From the NCBI RefSeq assembly GCF_004122035.1, contig NZ_SAXA01000003.1, forward strand, positions 248,001 through 312,000: a stretch of 64,000 bases of DNA, in the 5' to 3' direction. Of the stretch, positions 18,094 to 27,035 are shown piece by piece. A program made the position numbers and the translations under genes. How positions within the stretch are numbered: the first letter of the stretch is position 1; every line of letters starts with the position of its first letter. This DNA is from Ancylomarina salipaludis (GTDB lineage: Bacteria > Bacteroidota > Bacteroidia > Bacteroidales > Marinifilaceae). The notes under the pieces are model-generated. The model made no database searches. It had not been told where the DNA came from and worked only from the letters and a program-made list of their open reading frames with translations.

Positions 18094-18900
18094 TTGCAGC
18101 AATTATCAAATAAATTTAAAGTGATAGAAGAATCCTATAATAAGATTAATTCTTGGTATGAAGCATACGCTTCAGAGTTTTCCAGTGAAGACAATGAAAT
18201 TCAGATCAATATTGATCTGGTAAAAGCACATACTGCCCGTGTCGTTGAAAATGTGAATGAGTTAGGAAGTAGTATAGATATTGAAGAATCCGACTTGTTT
18301 CTAATTCGAATTGCAGCTCTTCTTCACGATATTGGAAGATTTGTGCAGTTGGTAGAACATGACACTTATGCAGATACTCCCGATTCGAATCATATTCAAA
18401 TTGGTTTAAGGGTAATTGAGGAGCATGAAGTGTTAAATGGTTTGGAAGACGCTGAAAAGGCTTTGATTATTGATTGTGTGAAAATGCACGATTTAAATAT
18501 CTTACCTAAGATTTCTGATGAGCGTTCGTTTACTTTAATTCATTTACTTCGCGATGCGGATCGAATTGATGTGTTACGAATTGTTTCTGATTATTACACA
18601 CACAAAAAGGTTCATCCAAACAGACATTTGGATATGGAACTAAAAGATTTGCCGGGAATAGCTAAGAAAATTTCTAAAGATATTATGGCAGAAAAAGTTG
18701 CTAATCGGGAGGATGTTGAAACATTAAACGATTTGAAATTATTTCAGATGTCCTGGATTTTTGACATAAAATATAAGCGAAGTTTTAAAATGGTGAGTGA
18801 AAAAAGCTATATAAAAGCCATTTTTGAAACCTTGCCTAAAAGTGATGTTGTCATTGATATGTATCGAAACATGAAGATTTTCATGGAAAATCAATTGTAA
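18094..18900 (+). CDS. HD-domain phosphohydrolase
   Basis: A 268-residue HD superfamily protein. The metal-binding motif series is visible: a first histidine in VKAHTARVVENV, the HD pair in ALLHDIGRF, a histidine in KMHD and an aspartate in LLRDADRIDVLRI. Such proteins hydrolyse phosphate esters of nucleotides or cyclic nucleotides; the substrate is unknown. A TTG at 18094 preceded by GAGGAAAA is the longest plausible start. An in-frame GTG at 18121 is the alternative, and no ATG precedes the conserved region. Confidence 0.8.
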   Translation: MQQLSNKFKVIEESYNKINSWYEAYASEFSSEDNEIQINIDLVKAHTARVVENVNELGSSIDIEESDLFLIRIAALLHDIGRFVQLVEHDTYADTPDSNHIQIGLRVIEEHEVLNGLEDAEKALIIDCVKMHDLNILPKISDERSFTLIHLLRDADRIDVLRIVSDYYTHKKVHPNRHLDMELKDLPGIAKKISKDIMAEKVANREDVETLNDLKLFQMSWIFDIKYKRSFKMVSEKSYIKAIFETLPKSDVVIDMYRNMKIFMENQL

Positions 18901-18931
18901 GTTTCAATCCATAGATCAATAATATTTATAT

Positions 18932-18962
18932 AGACTCGTTAAAAATAGCGAGTCTTTTTTTA
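18932..18962 (+). terminator. Intrinsic terminator after the HD gene
   Basis: AGACTCG (18932-18938) and CGAGTCT (18949-18955) flank a 10-base loop and are followed by a T-run. Confidence 0.85.
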
Positions 18963-18970
18963 TATCTTTG
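18963..18970 (+). promoter_or_regulatory. -7 box candidate for the BFD-like gene
   Basis: TATCTTTG matches the Bacteroidota -7 consensus TANNTTTG, 88 bases before the BFD-like ATG and directly after the preceding terminator. No clear -33 box was found. Confidence 0.4.
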
Positions 18971-19058
18971 TCTCAATAAGGAAAGCATAAGAGACCATAA
19001 GAATCAAAAGATATTGCTTTCCCAATCAAAGTCTAATTTTTGAATATAAAGATATATA

Positions 19059-19280
19059 ATGAGAGATATTGTTTGCAACTGTCAGATGGTTGACAGAGAG
19101 ACTATAGATAAAGCAATTCATGAGAAAAATGCTACAACAATTGAAGAAATTCGCCGATATACCGGTGCCAATACAGGCTGTGGTAAATGCATGAGTTATA
19201 TTAATTCTATTTTGGATACAGAAGTACCCAAGCTTGTTGCTAAGAAACCTGCAGCTCAAAGTAAGTTTAAGCTTTGGTAA
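19059..19280 (+). CDS. BFD-like [2Fe-2S]-binding protein
   Basis: A 73-residue protein of the bacterioferritin-associated ferredoxin-like [2Fe-2S] family. The four cluster cysteines are in VCNCQMV (residues about 6-8) and TGCGKCMSYI (about 45-48), the standard C-x-C ... C-x2-C pattern of the fold. Similar domains occur in nitrite reductases, in NifU and in Bfd, which helps release iron from bacterioferritin. No bacterioferritin is adjacent, so the role is open. The short Lys/Ala tail looks unstructured. Confidence 0.88.
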   Translation: MRDIVCNCQMVDRETIDKAIHEKNATTIEEIRRYTGANTGCGKCMSYINSILDTEVPKLVAKKPAAQSKFKLW

Positions 19281-19308
19281 TTTTCAATAAATAGGTGAAA
19301 AATTTATA

Positions 19309-19334
19309 AACGTCCTTTATTAGGGCGTTTTTTT
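19309..19334 (+). terminator. Terminator of the BFD-like gene
   Basis: AACGTCCT (19309-19316) and AGGGCGTT (19322-19329) form an 8-base stem with one G-U pair, followed by a T-run. Confidence 0.85.
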
Positions 19335-19359
19335 ATGTCCAATATTTGCGTCTGTTTTA

Positions 19360-19395
19360 AAAAGAAAACGCTATCAAAGTCAATTGATAGCGTTT
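19360..19395 (-). terminator. Terminator of trxB
   Basis: AAACGCTATCAA (19366-19377) and TTGATAGCGTTT (19384-19395) form a perfect 12-base stem with a 6-base loop. The minus-strand transcript continues with a U-rich stretch. Confidence 0.85.
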
Positions 19396-19419
19396 AAATT
19401 CTTTAAATACCGATGTAGA

Positions 19420-20415
19420 TTACTCGCGTTCTGCAAGAAATTTTTCAGCATCCATTGCCGCCATACAACCTGAACCTGCAGATGTAATAGCCTGACGGTA
19501 TACTGAATCTTTAAGATCGCCACAAGCAAATACACCAGGAACATTAGTTCGGGTAGAATCCGGCTCTGTGATAACATAGCCGTTTGCGTCTGTTGTAACA
19601 TATTGCTTAAAGAAATCAGAATTTGGCGTGTGACCAATTGCAAGGAAGAAACCATCAACATTGATCTTAACTTCTTGCTCATCTTCTTCACCAAGACGCT
19701 TGATTAGAGTAGCACCTTGAACAACACCATCACCGGTAATTTCTTTTGTATTGTGTTCGTAAAGAACTTCGATATTCTTTGTGCGATTTACTCGGTCTTG
19801 CATTGCTTTAGATGCACGTAAATACGGCTTACGAACAATTAAATATACTTTATTACACAAACCTGCAAGATATGTGGCTTCTTCAGCAGCAGTATCACCA
19901 CCACCAACAACAGCCACATCTTTACCACGGTAGAAGAAACCATCGCAAGTTGCACAGGCAGAAACACCTGATCCTGCATACTTGCTTTCTGATTCTAGAC
20001 CCAAATATTTGGCTGTAGCACCAGTTCCCAGAATGACAGTTTCAGCTTCAATTGTTTTGTTGCCATCAACCACAACCTTGTGTGGATATGAAGAGAAATC
20101 AACATCAGTTACAATGCCCCAACGGCAATCAGTACCAAATCGTTCGGCTTGCTTTTTCAAGTCTGCCATCATTTCAACACCTGTAATTCCATCAGGATAT
20201 CCAGGGAAGTTGTCAATTTCAGTTGTCGTCGTCAATTGTCCACCAGGTTGCAAGCCTTCAATAAGGACAGGGCTAAGGTTTGCTCTTGCAGCATAAATTG
20301 CAGCAGTATAACCCGCAGGACCCGATCCAATAATTAGACATTTTACTTTTTCTATATCACCTTCAGGTGTAGTCGATTTTTTTTCCTCTAAGTTCATAGG
20401 CTTAAAAAGATCCAT
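19420..20415 (-). CDS. trxB: Thioredoxin reductase
   Basis: A 331-residue NADPH-dependent flavoprotein that reduces thioredoxin. The N-terminal FAD site is IIGSGPAGYTAAIYAARA. The redox-active disulfide is CATC (C154, C157). The NADPH site VVGGGDTAAEEATYL follows directly, and the C-terminal FAD contact is VFACGDL. This order and spacing are those of bacterial TrxB rather than ferredoxin-NADP reductases, which lack the CxxC. The first 20 residues (lysine- and glutamate-rich) precede the usual family start. It faces the BFD-like gene, each having its own terminator. Confidence 0.95.
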   Translation of the reverse strand: MDLFKPMNLEEKKSTTPEGDIEKVKCLIIGSGPAGYTAAIYAARANLSPVLIEGLQPGGQLTTTTEIDNFPGYPDGITGVEMMADLKKQAERFGTDCRWGIVTDVDFSSYPHKVVVDGNKTIEAETVILGTGATAKYLGLESESKYAGSGVSACATCDGFFYRGKDVAVVGGGDTAAEEATYLAGLCNKVYLIVRKPYLRASKAMQDRVNRTKNIEVLYEHNTKEITGDGVVQGATLIKRLGEEDEQEVKINVDGFFLAIGHTPNSDFFKQYVTTDANGYVITEPDSTRTNVPGVFACGDLKDSVYRQAITSAGSGCMAAMDAEKFLAERE

Positions 20416-20923
20416 TTTATGTTTTTTTGTTCTAATTCTAAATAGTTTTGAGTGAGCAAATCTATAAAATATCTATATAAGTTCATGTATTCAGTCTCTT
20501 AAAAAGCATTATTTATCAATAAGATGTTTAGTTTGTTTTCGATTTCTGGCTGCTCTACTTGAAATTCTAAATTCTGTATTTGAATTATGCTATTTCATGT
20601 GATGCCCATTTCTACTCACTTAGGGCTTTATGTCAGGTTTTATAGTCCCGTTCTGGAATACAATTTCGGAATAAAATTTTTATGCCAGACTAATCGTTTT
20701 AGGCTTTTTTTAGAATAGCTTTTTTTTCAGTTTGAAACTCGTATTCTCTAAGAAGAGACTACTGATCTATTTGTCTGTTTTTATAAGAGTGGAAAAGCGG
20801 GTTAAATGATTAAGTCTTAGACGTTGAATAACTTATTATCGAATTGGTGATCTTGCTTAAATCAAATTTTGATATCTTTGGTAGTAGTAGTGTTAATATA
20901 AAGGTCTTTCAAATTGGTTCAAT
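20416..20923. other. Divergent intergenic region
   Basis: No gene is supported in these 508 bases. A minus-strand -7 box TAGATTTG (plus coordinates 20457-20464), 41 bases before the trxB ATG, probably drives trxB. A plus-strand promoter for the HAD gene is listed separately. The middle part is AT-rich and holds nothing I recognise. Confidence 0.4.
20853..20880 (+). promoter_or_regulatory. Promoter of the HAD phosphatase gene
   Basis: TTG (20853-20855), 17-base spacer, TATCTTTG (20873-20880), 43 bases before the ATG. The -7 box matches the Bacteroidota consensus fully; the -33 box is partial. Confidence 0.55.
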
Positions 20924-21340
20924 ATGATTATAGCTGTAGATTTTGATGGTACCATAGTCGAGCATAAATACCCCAATATTGGTGCTGAGATTCCTTTTGC
21001 ATTTGAAACTCTGAAAATGTTGCAGGAAAAAGGGCATCAGCTTATTTTATGGACTTACCGGAGTGGAACAGAATTGGATGAAGCTGTAGCATATTGTAAA
21101 AAGAACGATCTTGAATTTTATGCTATTAATAAGAACTATCCTGAAGAGATTTTTGATGATACTATCAGCAGAAAGATCATTGCCGATATTTATATTGACG
21201 ATCGAAATATTGGTGGTTTACCCGACTGGGGTGAAATTTATGCCCGGATAATAGGTGTAGAAGAAAATCCATATCTACAAGATTCTCAGAATAAAGCTAA
21301 AGGCATCAATAAACTACTGAAAAAATATTTTTCGATATAG
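20924..21340 (+). CDS. BT_0820-family HAD-type phosphatase
   Basis: A 138-residue HAD superfamily hydrolase. Motif I is at the very N-terminus (VDFDGTIVEH, nucleophile and acid aspartates), the motif II threonine is in LILWTYRSG, and motif III/IV is in KIIADIYIDDRNIGG. The compact, cap-poor form with the NYPEEIF segment matches the Bacteroidota family named after BT_0820, whose substrate is not established. It is monocistronic with its own promoter. Confidence 0.85.
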   Translation: MIIAVDFDGTIVEHKYPNIGAEIPFAFETLKMLQEKGHQLILWTYRSGTELDEAVAYCKKNDLEFYAINKNYPEEIFDDTISRKIIADIYIDDRNIGGLPDWGEIYARIIGVEENPYLQDSQNKAKGINKLLKKYFSI

Positions 21341-21508
21341 TGCAGTTTTCAGAAGGGAGAATTCAATATTAAATTCCCCCGATGATGGTGCGAGCGTCTT
21401 TCTCACGGATCCATTTTATAGAAAATGATCAAATACGTTTGCAGGGTAGCAATTCTTATCTCGTATCTGAGTTTTTTATTGTACAACCTTAGTAGGCTAC
21501 GGCTCATC

Positions 21509-21958
21509 TTAATTCAGCCTTAAGGATTCTCCCAATTCCTTCAAATAAAACGATTGACTAGCCAAAACTTTTCCGTCATGGATAATCTCAAAAATCCACT
21601 CCCCAAACTGAATCTCCCAGTCAAACTCTAAAGTATAGAAATCAAATCCCAGCTCATCACTCCATTCATCTTTAGCCTCTACGATTTCAGTAAATACTTC
21701 ATTGGTTGTAGGATTGATCATCTTAGGATGCTTGATTCTACATTCATATTCAATAATATCTGCGACCTCTGTGTCAGTTTTAAATTGGTAGCTAATACCA
21801 AAACTCAAACCAAGCTTCGGATAAATGACATTTGTTCTTTCCAGGAACGCCATATCATCAGAATGCAAAAAATACCCTGTCGGACTATCTGGAACAATAT
21901 CTTTGGTTGTATTTCCAATCGCTTGGCAAATACCATAATCAACAATCTCTATATTCAT
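21509..21958 (-). CDS. DUF3859-like protein
   Basis: A 149-residue, probably cytoplasmic, beta-rich protein with no signal peptide or membrane segment. MNIEIVDYGIC at the start, LGLSFGISYQF and the C-terminal GEWIFEIIHDGKVLASQSFYL resemble DUF3859, a family without known function that often reads as an immunoglobulin-like sandwich. Convergent with the HAD gene. I assign the family from remembered pattern only. Confidence 0.6.
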   Translation of the reverse strand: MNIEIVDYGICQAIGNTTKDIVPDSPTGYFLHSDDMAFLERTNVIYPKLGLSFGISYQFKTDTEVADIIEYECRIKHPKMINPTTNEVFTEIVEAKDEWSDELGFDFYTLEFDWEIQFGEWIFEIIHDGKVLASQSFYLKELGESLRLN

Positions 21959-22397
21959 GATTTACTTTATTAATGCTTGAAACTCTCACGAAGAGAGAAC
22001 GATAGATACATCTGCAATCTATCCTATATCTTTCGTAAGATTTGTAAAATAGGCTAGATGAGGTGTAATTAAAAGATCTCAAAGCTACTTCTTTTAGATA
22101 AAAATTAGGAGCTTTACTTAGCCTATTTGAAAAATAAAATAATTGAATAGTCTATACTGCCGCATGATTTCAGTTACCTGATTTGCCAGGCGATATTGTA
22201 TTTCGGGGTCTTACTTCAGTTGAGGCTCCGAGTAAGTTTTGAGCTCAGTTCTATTAACGCAACCCTGTCATACTTTTCGCCCTTCGCCCTTTGTCGTTCA
22301 CAGCAATTCCCGGCCCTTTTGTCTCGTGCCTGTTTTTAAAGAGGTTTCAATGTAAATAAAAAAAGGAAAACACTTTCGTATTTTCCTTAATAATTCG
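21959..22397. other. Intergenic region upstream of DUF3859 and downstream of tRNA-Pro
   Basis: Besides the tRNA terminator at 22356-22388 I see no gene. A small direct repeat, CGCCCTTCGCCCTTTG, near 22280-22295 is more GC-rich than its surroundings. An apparent reading frame across the tRNA is an artefact. Confidence 0.35.
22356..22388 (-). terminator. Terminator of tRNA-Pro
   Basis: AAGGAAAA (22363-22370) and TTTTCCTT (22381-22388) pair around a 10-base loop. The minus-strand transcript continues with a run of U. It begins 9 bases past the tRNA 3' end. Confidence 0.75.
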
Positions 22398-22471
22398 TCG
22401 GGATGACAGGATTTGAACCTGCGACCCCTGGTCCCCCAGACCAGTACGCTACCGGACTGCGCCACATCCCG
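22398..22471 (-). tRNA. tRNA-Pro (anticodon GGG)
   Basis: A 74-base cloverleaf on the minus strand. The acceptor stem CGGGATG pairs with CATCCCG (C1-G72), with discriminator A. The D-arm is GGCGCAGTCCGGTAGCG. The anticodon stem-loop CTGGT-CTGGGGG-ACCAG places GGG at positions 34-36. The T-arm is AGGTTCAAATCCT. C1-G72 and A73 are typical of proline tRNA. CCA is not encoded. Confidence 0.95.
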
Positions 22472-22587
22472 AATTGTTAGTACAAATATAGTTTCAGAAT
22501 CATAAATCGCAAATAAAATAGAAAGATAAATAACAGGCATTGCTGAATTACTTATTTATTTTATTGATTCATATCAGTTTATCGGGC

Positions 22588-22616
22588 AAATAAAAGCCAC
22601 CTTTTTGAGGTGGCTT
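22588..22616 (-). terminator. Terminator of the aspartate aminotransferase gene
   Basis: AAGCCACCT (22594-22602) and AGGTGGCTT (22608-22616) form a perfect 9-base stem with a 5-base loop. A short U-rich stretch follows on the minus strand. Confidence 0.8.
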
Positions 22617-22637
22617 GGTATATTCAATATTTAGGGA

Positions 22638-23831
22638 TTAATTTAATTGTTCTATTGCTTTTTTAATTCTTGAAATTGCGGTAGTCATAATTTCTTCGCT
22701 GGTTGCATATGACAATCTTAAGCAATCAGGCGCACCAAACGCTTCGCCTGTAACTGTCGCAACTTTAGCTTCTTCAAGAAGATAGAGGCTTAAGTCAGTT
22801 GGGTTATTAATGGTTTGTCCATTCCATTTTTTACCAAAAAGTTTTGAAACTTCAGGAAAAAAGTAGAAGGCTCCATCGGGTTTTTTAATTACAAACCCAG
22901 TGATTTCGGAGAGTAGTTTAAAAGCAGTTTCTCTTCGTTGTTTGAAAGCTGTTTTCATCTCTTGTGTGCACATCTGATCCCCATTGAAAGCTTCAACCGA
23001 TGCCATTTGTGCGATAGTCGATGCACCCGATGTCATTTGTCCCTGAAGTTTAGTACAAGCCTGAGCAATCCAAAGCGGAGCTGCAATATAGCCAATACGC
23101 CATCCGGTCATGGCATAGCCTTTTGACACGCCATTGATAATGACCACACGATCTTTTATTTCGTCAAATTGGGCCAAACTTTCGTGTGAACCGATATAAT
23201 TAATGTGTTCGTATATTTCATCTGAAATAATAACAATTTCAGGATATTTTTCGAAAACCTGTGCAAGCGCTTTTAATTCTTCTTTGGAGTAGACACTTCC
23301 TGTCGGATTATTAGGCGAACTAAATAAAAAGGCTTTGGTCTTAGGTGTTATTGCAGCCTCAAGTTGTTCAGGAGTGATTTTGAAGTCTTGGTCGATACCT
23401 GCAGGAACAAAGACGTTGATACCTTCTGCTAATTTTACGATCTCAACATAACTCACCCAATATGGACTAGGAATAATAACTTCATCACCAGGATTAACAA
23501 CTGACATGATGACGTTTAGAATGGATTGCTTAGCCCCATTTGAAACGACAATTTGCTCTGGTGTATATTGCAGATGATTGTCTCGTTTCAGTTTGGTACA
23601 AATCGCTTTCCTTAATTCTAAAAAGCCTGGAATTGGGGAATAGTATGAATAGTTGTTAATAATGGCATTATGAGCAGCCTCTTTAATATGATCCGGAGTT
23701 TTAAAATCGGGTTCTCCTACACTTAAATTAATCACATCAATTCCTTGATCTTTAAGTTCTCTGCTTTTTTGAGACATGCCAAGTGTTGGAGATAACTCCA
23801 TTGAAGCGATGCGATTTGAAACCTTTAACAT
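22638..23831 (-). CDS. Aspartate aminotransferase-type PLP enzyme (class I)
   Basis: A 397-residue fold-type I aminotransferase. Substrate and cofactor motifs are in order: SVGEPDFKTPDHI, NGAKQSILNVIMS, PSPYWVSY, SSPNNPTGSVY, ISDEIYEHI, the PLP lysine in GVSKGYAMTGWRIGY (K237) and LRLSYATS. It fits the Ib (thermophile-type) aspartate/prephenate aminotransferase group, which transfers amino groups between aspartate or prephenate and 2-oxoglutarate. Precise acceptor preference cannot be read. It lies upstream of the tRNA on the same strand, with its own terminator. Confidence 0.9.
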   Translation of the reverse strand: MLKVSNRIASMELSPTLGMSQKSRELKDQGIDVINLSVGEPDFKTPDHIKEAAHNAIINNYSYYSPIPGFLELRKAICTKLKRDNHLQYTPEQIVVSNGAKQSILNVIMSVVNPGDEVIIPSPYWVSYVEIVKLAEGINVFVPAGIDQDFKITPEQLEAAITPKTKAFLFSSPNNPTGSVYSKEELKALAQVFEKYPEIVIISDEIYEHINYIGSHESLAQFDEIKDRVVIINGVSKGYAMTGWRIGYIAAPLWIAQACTKLQGQMTSGASTIAQMASVEAFNGDQMCTQEMKTAFKQRRETAFKLLSEITGFVIKKPDGAFYFFPEVSKLFGKKWNGQTINNPTDLSLYLLEEAKVATVTGEAFGAPDCLRLSYATSEEIMTTAISRIKKAIEQLN

Positions 23832-24008
23832 TCTTGGTTAATTTTAGGGATTTATAAAATTGCTTGATACTTTTGTGGTTGTCAAATTTACATTTGAACT
23901 ACAAATGTAATGTTTTTAAACACATTTCATATGTTGGGACGCATGTTTTCATATTTGATAATGTAAGTTGAAATTGATTCTATTTTACTCATCTACTTAA
24001 TTAATACT

Positions 24009-24521
24009 ATGCTTGAATTATTAAAGTACACATTACCTGCCCTTGTTGTTTTTGCAACAGCTTTTTTTCTGATAAAAGCATTGCTTGGGAAAGAAGAAAA
24101 GAAAATGAAATTAGACGTTTTCTTAAATAATCAAAAGGCAATTACTCCAATTCGACTGCAGGCATACGAAAGGCTCATTATTTTATTGGAAAGAATACAT
24201 CCTGAATCTTTGGTTATTCGCGAAAATCAGCCTGATATGACCAATCAGCAACTTCATCAGGTTTTGCTAGGCATGATTAGAGGTGAATTTGAGCATAACT
24301 TATCTCAGCAGTTGTATGTGACACCACAAGCCTGGATGCTGATTAAGGCGGCTAAGGAAAGTTTGGTGCAATTGGTAAATTCTGAAGCTCTTCAATTAGT
24401 TCCAACGGATAGTTCTATAAATCTGAGCAAAGCCATCATCGAGGCACATATGCAGGATAAGCAATCGGGCCATGCTAAAGCGATTGCATTTTTAAAAGAA
24501 GAAGTTCAAAGCTTATTTTAG
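24009..24521 (+). CDS. Conserved membrane-anchored protein of unknown function
   Basis: A 170-residue protein: one N-terminal transmembrane helix (about residues 5-27, LLKYTLPALVVFATAFFLIKAL), then a helical cytoplasmic domain with RLQAYERLIILLERIHPESL and GEFEHNLSQQLYV. I recognise this as a protein common in Bacteroidota (possibly the family called DUF7935) but know no function. It precedes the DEAD-box gene by 100 bases. A -7 box lies in that gap, so the two are probably separate transcripts. Confidence 0.7.
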   Translation: MLELLKYTLPALVVFATAFFLIKALLGKEEKKMKLDVFLNNQKAITPIRLQAYERLIILLERIHPESLVIRENQPDMTNQQLHQVLLGMIRGEFEHNLSQQLYVTPQAWMLIKAAKESLVQLVNSEALQLVPTDSSINLSKAIIEAHMQDKQSGHAKAIAFLKEEVQSLF

Positions 24522-24584
24522 ATTTGAAATCTGCGTTTTTGATTATAAAGTCTGTCTATATTAAACTACTCGGAATAAAATGAC

Positions 24585-24592
24585 TACTTTTG
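24585..24592 (+). promoter_or_regulatory. -7 box candidate for the DEAD-box helicase gene
   Basis: TACTTTTG matches TANNTTTG, 28 bases before the helicase ATG. No convincing -33 box was seen. Confidence 0.45.
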
Positions 24593-24620
24593 CGCAAATT
24601 TCTACAAACAAAAAAAGAGT

Positions 24621-25949
24621 ATGAGTTCATTTGACGACATCAAATTAAGTAAGCCAATTTTAAATGCCCTTATCGATGCAGGTTTCGATAAACCCACTTC
24701 GATTCAGCAAGAGGTTTTTTCGCCTGTTCGTTCGGGTAGAGACGTAATCGGTATAGCCCAAACCGGTACGGGAAAAACTTTGGCTTATCTGATGCCAATT
24801 CTGATGAAATTAGGTTATGCTCAGGGAATGGATCCCAGGGCTTTGATTGTGGTGCCCACCCGTGAGTTGGTTGTTCAGGTTTGTGAAACCATAGAACTTT
24901 TAACTCCTTATATGGATATTAGGGCTTTAGGGCTTTATGGTGGCGTTAATATCAATACGCAAAAGGAGAAGGTATACGAAGGTGTGGATATTCTTGTTGC
25001 GACTCCGGGGCGTCTGATGGACATCTATATGACCCGAATTCTGAAGTTTACAAATATTAGAACTTTAGTGATTGATGAGGCTGATAAAATGATGGATTTG
25101 GGATTTATGCCTCAACTAAAGGCAATTTTTGAGATTCTTCCCGAAAAACATCAGAATCTATTGTTTTCTGCCACTTTCTCAGATATTGTAGCTAAACTAT
25201 CCGATGATTTTTTATTGTTGCCTCATCGAATTGAGGTGGCTCCTCAGGCAAGTACAGTTAAAAATATCCATCAGAAACAATATCATGTTAAGAATATTCT
25301 GAGTAAGGTAAACCTTTTGAAATTTCTTTTGGAAGATAAAGAGGTTTTCAATAAAGTGATGATTTTTACTGAAACCAAGAAAAACGCAGATCGTATTGTT
25401 GATCGATTAGAGGAAATGTTGGGTGATGATATGAGTGTTATTCACTCGAATAAAGCTCAGAATACTCGTTTGAATGCCTTGAATTCTTTTAGAGAAGGAA
25501 GAGCCAGAGTTCTTGTTTCATCTGATGTTGCCGCTCGTGGTATCGATATCGAAAATGTGAGTCATGTGATCAATTTTGATATGCCAAGCAACTATGTAGA
25601 GTATGTTCACCGTGTTGGTCGTACGGGGCGTGCTGATAAAGAAGGTATTGCTATTAGTTTTGTGAATGAGAAGGAAGAGGAGTTGATGGAAAAGGTTGAG
25701 GCATTAATTGGTCAGCCTGTAGCATTGGAAGAAATTCCTGAAGGTGTTGAATTAACATCTCAGCTTTTGGAAGACGAAAAGATTCAAACCCGAAACGTAA
25801 GAATCAAGTTAGCAGCGAAGAAGGGGAGTGGTTTCCACGAAAAATCAGCTAAAAATTCTAAAACGCCATCCGGATCGAAGGGACTAATGAAGCAACGTGA
25901 GAATAGAAAGAGAAATGCTAAGAGAAATGCTAAAAGGAAAAAGAAATAA
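24621..25949 (+). CDS. DEAD-box ATP-dependent RNA helicase (RhlE-like)
   Basis: A 442-residue helicase with all core motifs: Q motif (FDKPTSIQQEV), motif I AQTGTGKT, Ia PTRELV, II DEAD (VIDEADKMMDLGF), III SAT, IV IFTETK, V ARGIDI and VI HRVGRTGRA. The C-terminus is a basic tail (RKRNAKRNAKRKKK) encoded by short imperfect repeats, likely for RNA binding. The compact core plus basic tail resembles RhlE-type helicases used in ribosome assembly and RNA turnover. It is followed by a strong terminator. Confidence 0.93.
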   Translation: MSSFDDIKLSKPILNALIDAGFDKPTSIQQEVFSPVRSGRDVIGIAQTGTGKTLAYLMPILMKLGYAQGMDPRALIVVPTRELVVQVCETIELLTPYMDIRALGLYGGVNINTQKEKVYEGVDILVATPGRLMDIYMTRILKFTNIRTLVIDEADKMMDLGFMPQLKAIFEILPEKHQNLLFSATFSDIVAKLSDDFLLLPHRIEVAPQASTVKNIHQKQYHVKNILSKVNLLKFLLEDKEVFNKVMIFTETKKNADRIVDRLEEMLGDDMSVIHSNKAQNTRLNALNSFREGRARVLVSSDVAARGIDIENVSHVINFDMPSNYVEYVHRVGRTGRADKEGIAISFVNEKEEELMEKVEALIGQPVALEEIPEGVELTSQLLEDEKIQTRNVRIKLAAKKGSGFHEKSAKNSKTPSGSKGLMKQRENRKRNAKRNAKRKKK

Positions 25950-26013
25950 TATTTCTTTAAAATATAAATCTTGTTATTACTATGCTTTGTAGTTTGTAAT
26001 CAGGATATCATCT

Positions 26014-26048
26014 AAAAAACGCTCAATTCAACTGAGCGTTTTTTTTTG
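26014..26048 (+). terminator. Terminator of the DEAD-box gene
   Basis: AACGCTCA (26018-26025) and TGAGCGTT (26033-26040), extended by flanking A/T pairs, form the stem; a T-run follows. The stem and T-run overlap a spurious TTG upstream of the CPBP gene. Confidence 0.9.
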
Positions 26049-26108
26049 CTTTATGTTATTTTTACTAGGTTTGGAATTCAAAATAAACAATCTATTAAAT
26101 CGTATTAT

Positions 26109-27035
26109 ATGAAATTTCTGGAGCGCGCCCTAAAAGGACCCAATGAGTGGTGGAAGTATCTTCTGCTTCCCATTATTGCATTTTTAATTGCTAATACTCT
26201 TGGCGCTATTCCCTTGGGCATAGCTGCAATTTTTGGTGCGGCTACAGGGGGAACGCTTAATCCGGACAATCCGGGTGATCTGACTGGACTGGGGCTTGAT
26301 CCTAACTTGAGTTTATTTCTGTTGATGTTTCCATTTCTTGTTGGGCTGATAGGTTTTATTTTGATTTTAAAACCTTTTCATAAACGAAATGTGAAGGAGG
26401 TTATTAATGGTACGCAGCGTATTCGTTGGAACCGTTTTTTCTATTCGGCGGCAATTTGGGCAATGATTTCCGGTTTGATGTTGGTCGTTGATTATTCTAT
26501 GAATGGACAGTATTATGAGCTGAATTTAAATTGGTCTTTATTTCTTCCTTTAATCCTCGTTTCTCTTTTAATTATTCCTTTTCAAACTACCTTTGAAGAG
26601 CTTATTTTTAGAGGTTATTTGGCTCAGGGGGTAGCCCGATGGACACGCAGCCGATGGCTAGCAGCCTTATTACCAGCTGTGGCTTTTGGTTTGTTGCATA
26701 TTATGAATCCTGAGGTTAAGGAATATGGCTTTTGGATTACCATGCCTCAGTATATTATATTTGGTTTAGTCTTTGGACTGATGTCCGTACTTGACGATGG
26801 GATTGAAACGGCCATGGGAGCTCATGCGGCCAACAATATTTTTATCTCAATATTTGTGACAGCTAAGGCATCTGTTCTGCAAACACCAGCTTTGTTTATC
26901 AACAATCATGTTGATCCGGTGAAAGATTTGATTATTATGGTACTTGCAGCAGTTATTATGATTGGGATACTTGCTAAAAAGTACAATTGGAATTTTGCTA
27001 TCTTGAATCAGAGAGTAGAAGGAGAAAAGGAGTAA
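26109..27035 (+). CDS. CPBP-family intramembrane metalloprotease
   Basis: A 308-residue polytopic membrane protein of the CAAX protease/bacteriocin-processing (Abi) family. The catalytic motifs lie within the membrane: TFEELIFRGYLAQ (EExxxR type), FGLLHIMNPE and AHAANNIF (HxxxN type). These supply the glutamates, histidines and asparagine for metal binding. The ATG at 26109 is chosen because a longer frame from TTG at 26046 would begin inside the preceding terminator. Bacterial members cleave unknown membrane substrates or confer bacteriocin self-immunity; no bacteriocin gene is nearby. Confidence 0.88.
   Translation: MKFLERALKGPNEWWKYLLLPIIAFLIANTLGAIPLGIAAIFGAATGGTLNPDNPGDLTGLGLDPNLSLFLLMFPFLVGLIGFILILKPFHKRNVKEVINGTQRIRWNRFFYSAAIWAMISGLMLVVDYSMNGQYYELNLNWSLFLPLILVSLLIIPFQTTFEELIFRGYLAQGVARWTRSRWLAALLPAVAFGLLHIMNPEVKEYGFWITMPQYIIFGLVFGLMSVLDDGIETAMGAHAANNIFISIFVTAKASVLQTPALFINNHVDPVKDLIIMVLAAVIMIGILAKKYNWNFAILNQRVEGEKE

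Noticed and set aside
21341-21508. Possible degraded gene or element remnant between the HAD and DUF3859 genes
   Set aside because: No frame, repeat or terminal inverted repeat supports it; ordinary intergenic sequence is enough.
22298-22540. 80-codon minus-strand frame with RDVAQSGSVLVWGTRGRRFKS
   Set aside because: It is the translation of the tRNA-Pro gene and its flanks, a common artefact.
25905-25949. Short tandem repeat AGAGAAATGCTA at the end of the helicase gene
   Set aside because: It is in frame and encodes the basic RNA-binding tail, so no separate repeat element is needed.
26046-26108. Longer CPBP start from TTG at 26046
   Set aside because: It lies in the terminator of the helicase gene; the ATG at 26109 gives a normal N-terminus.
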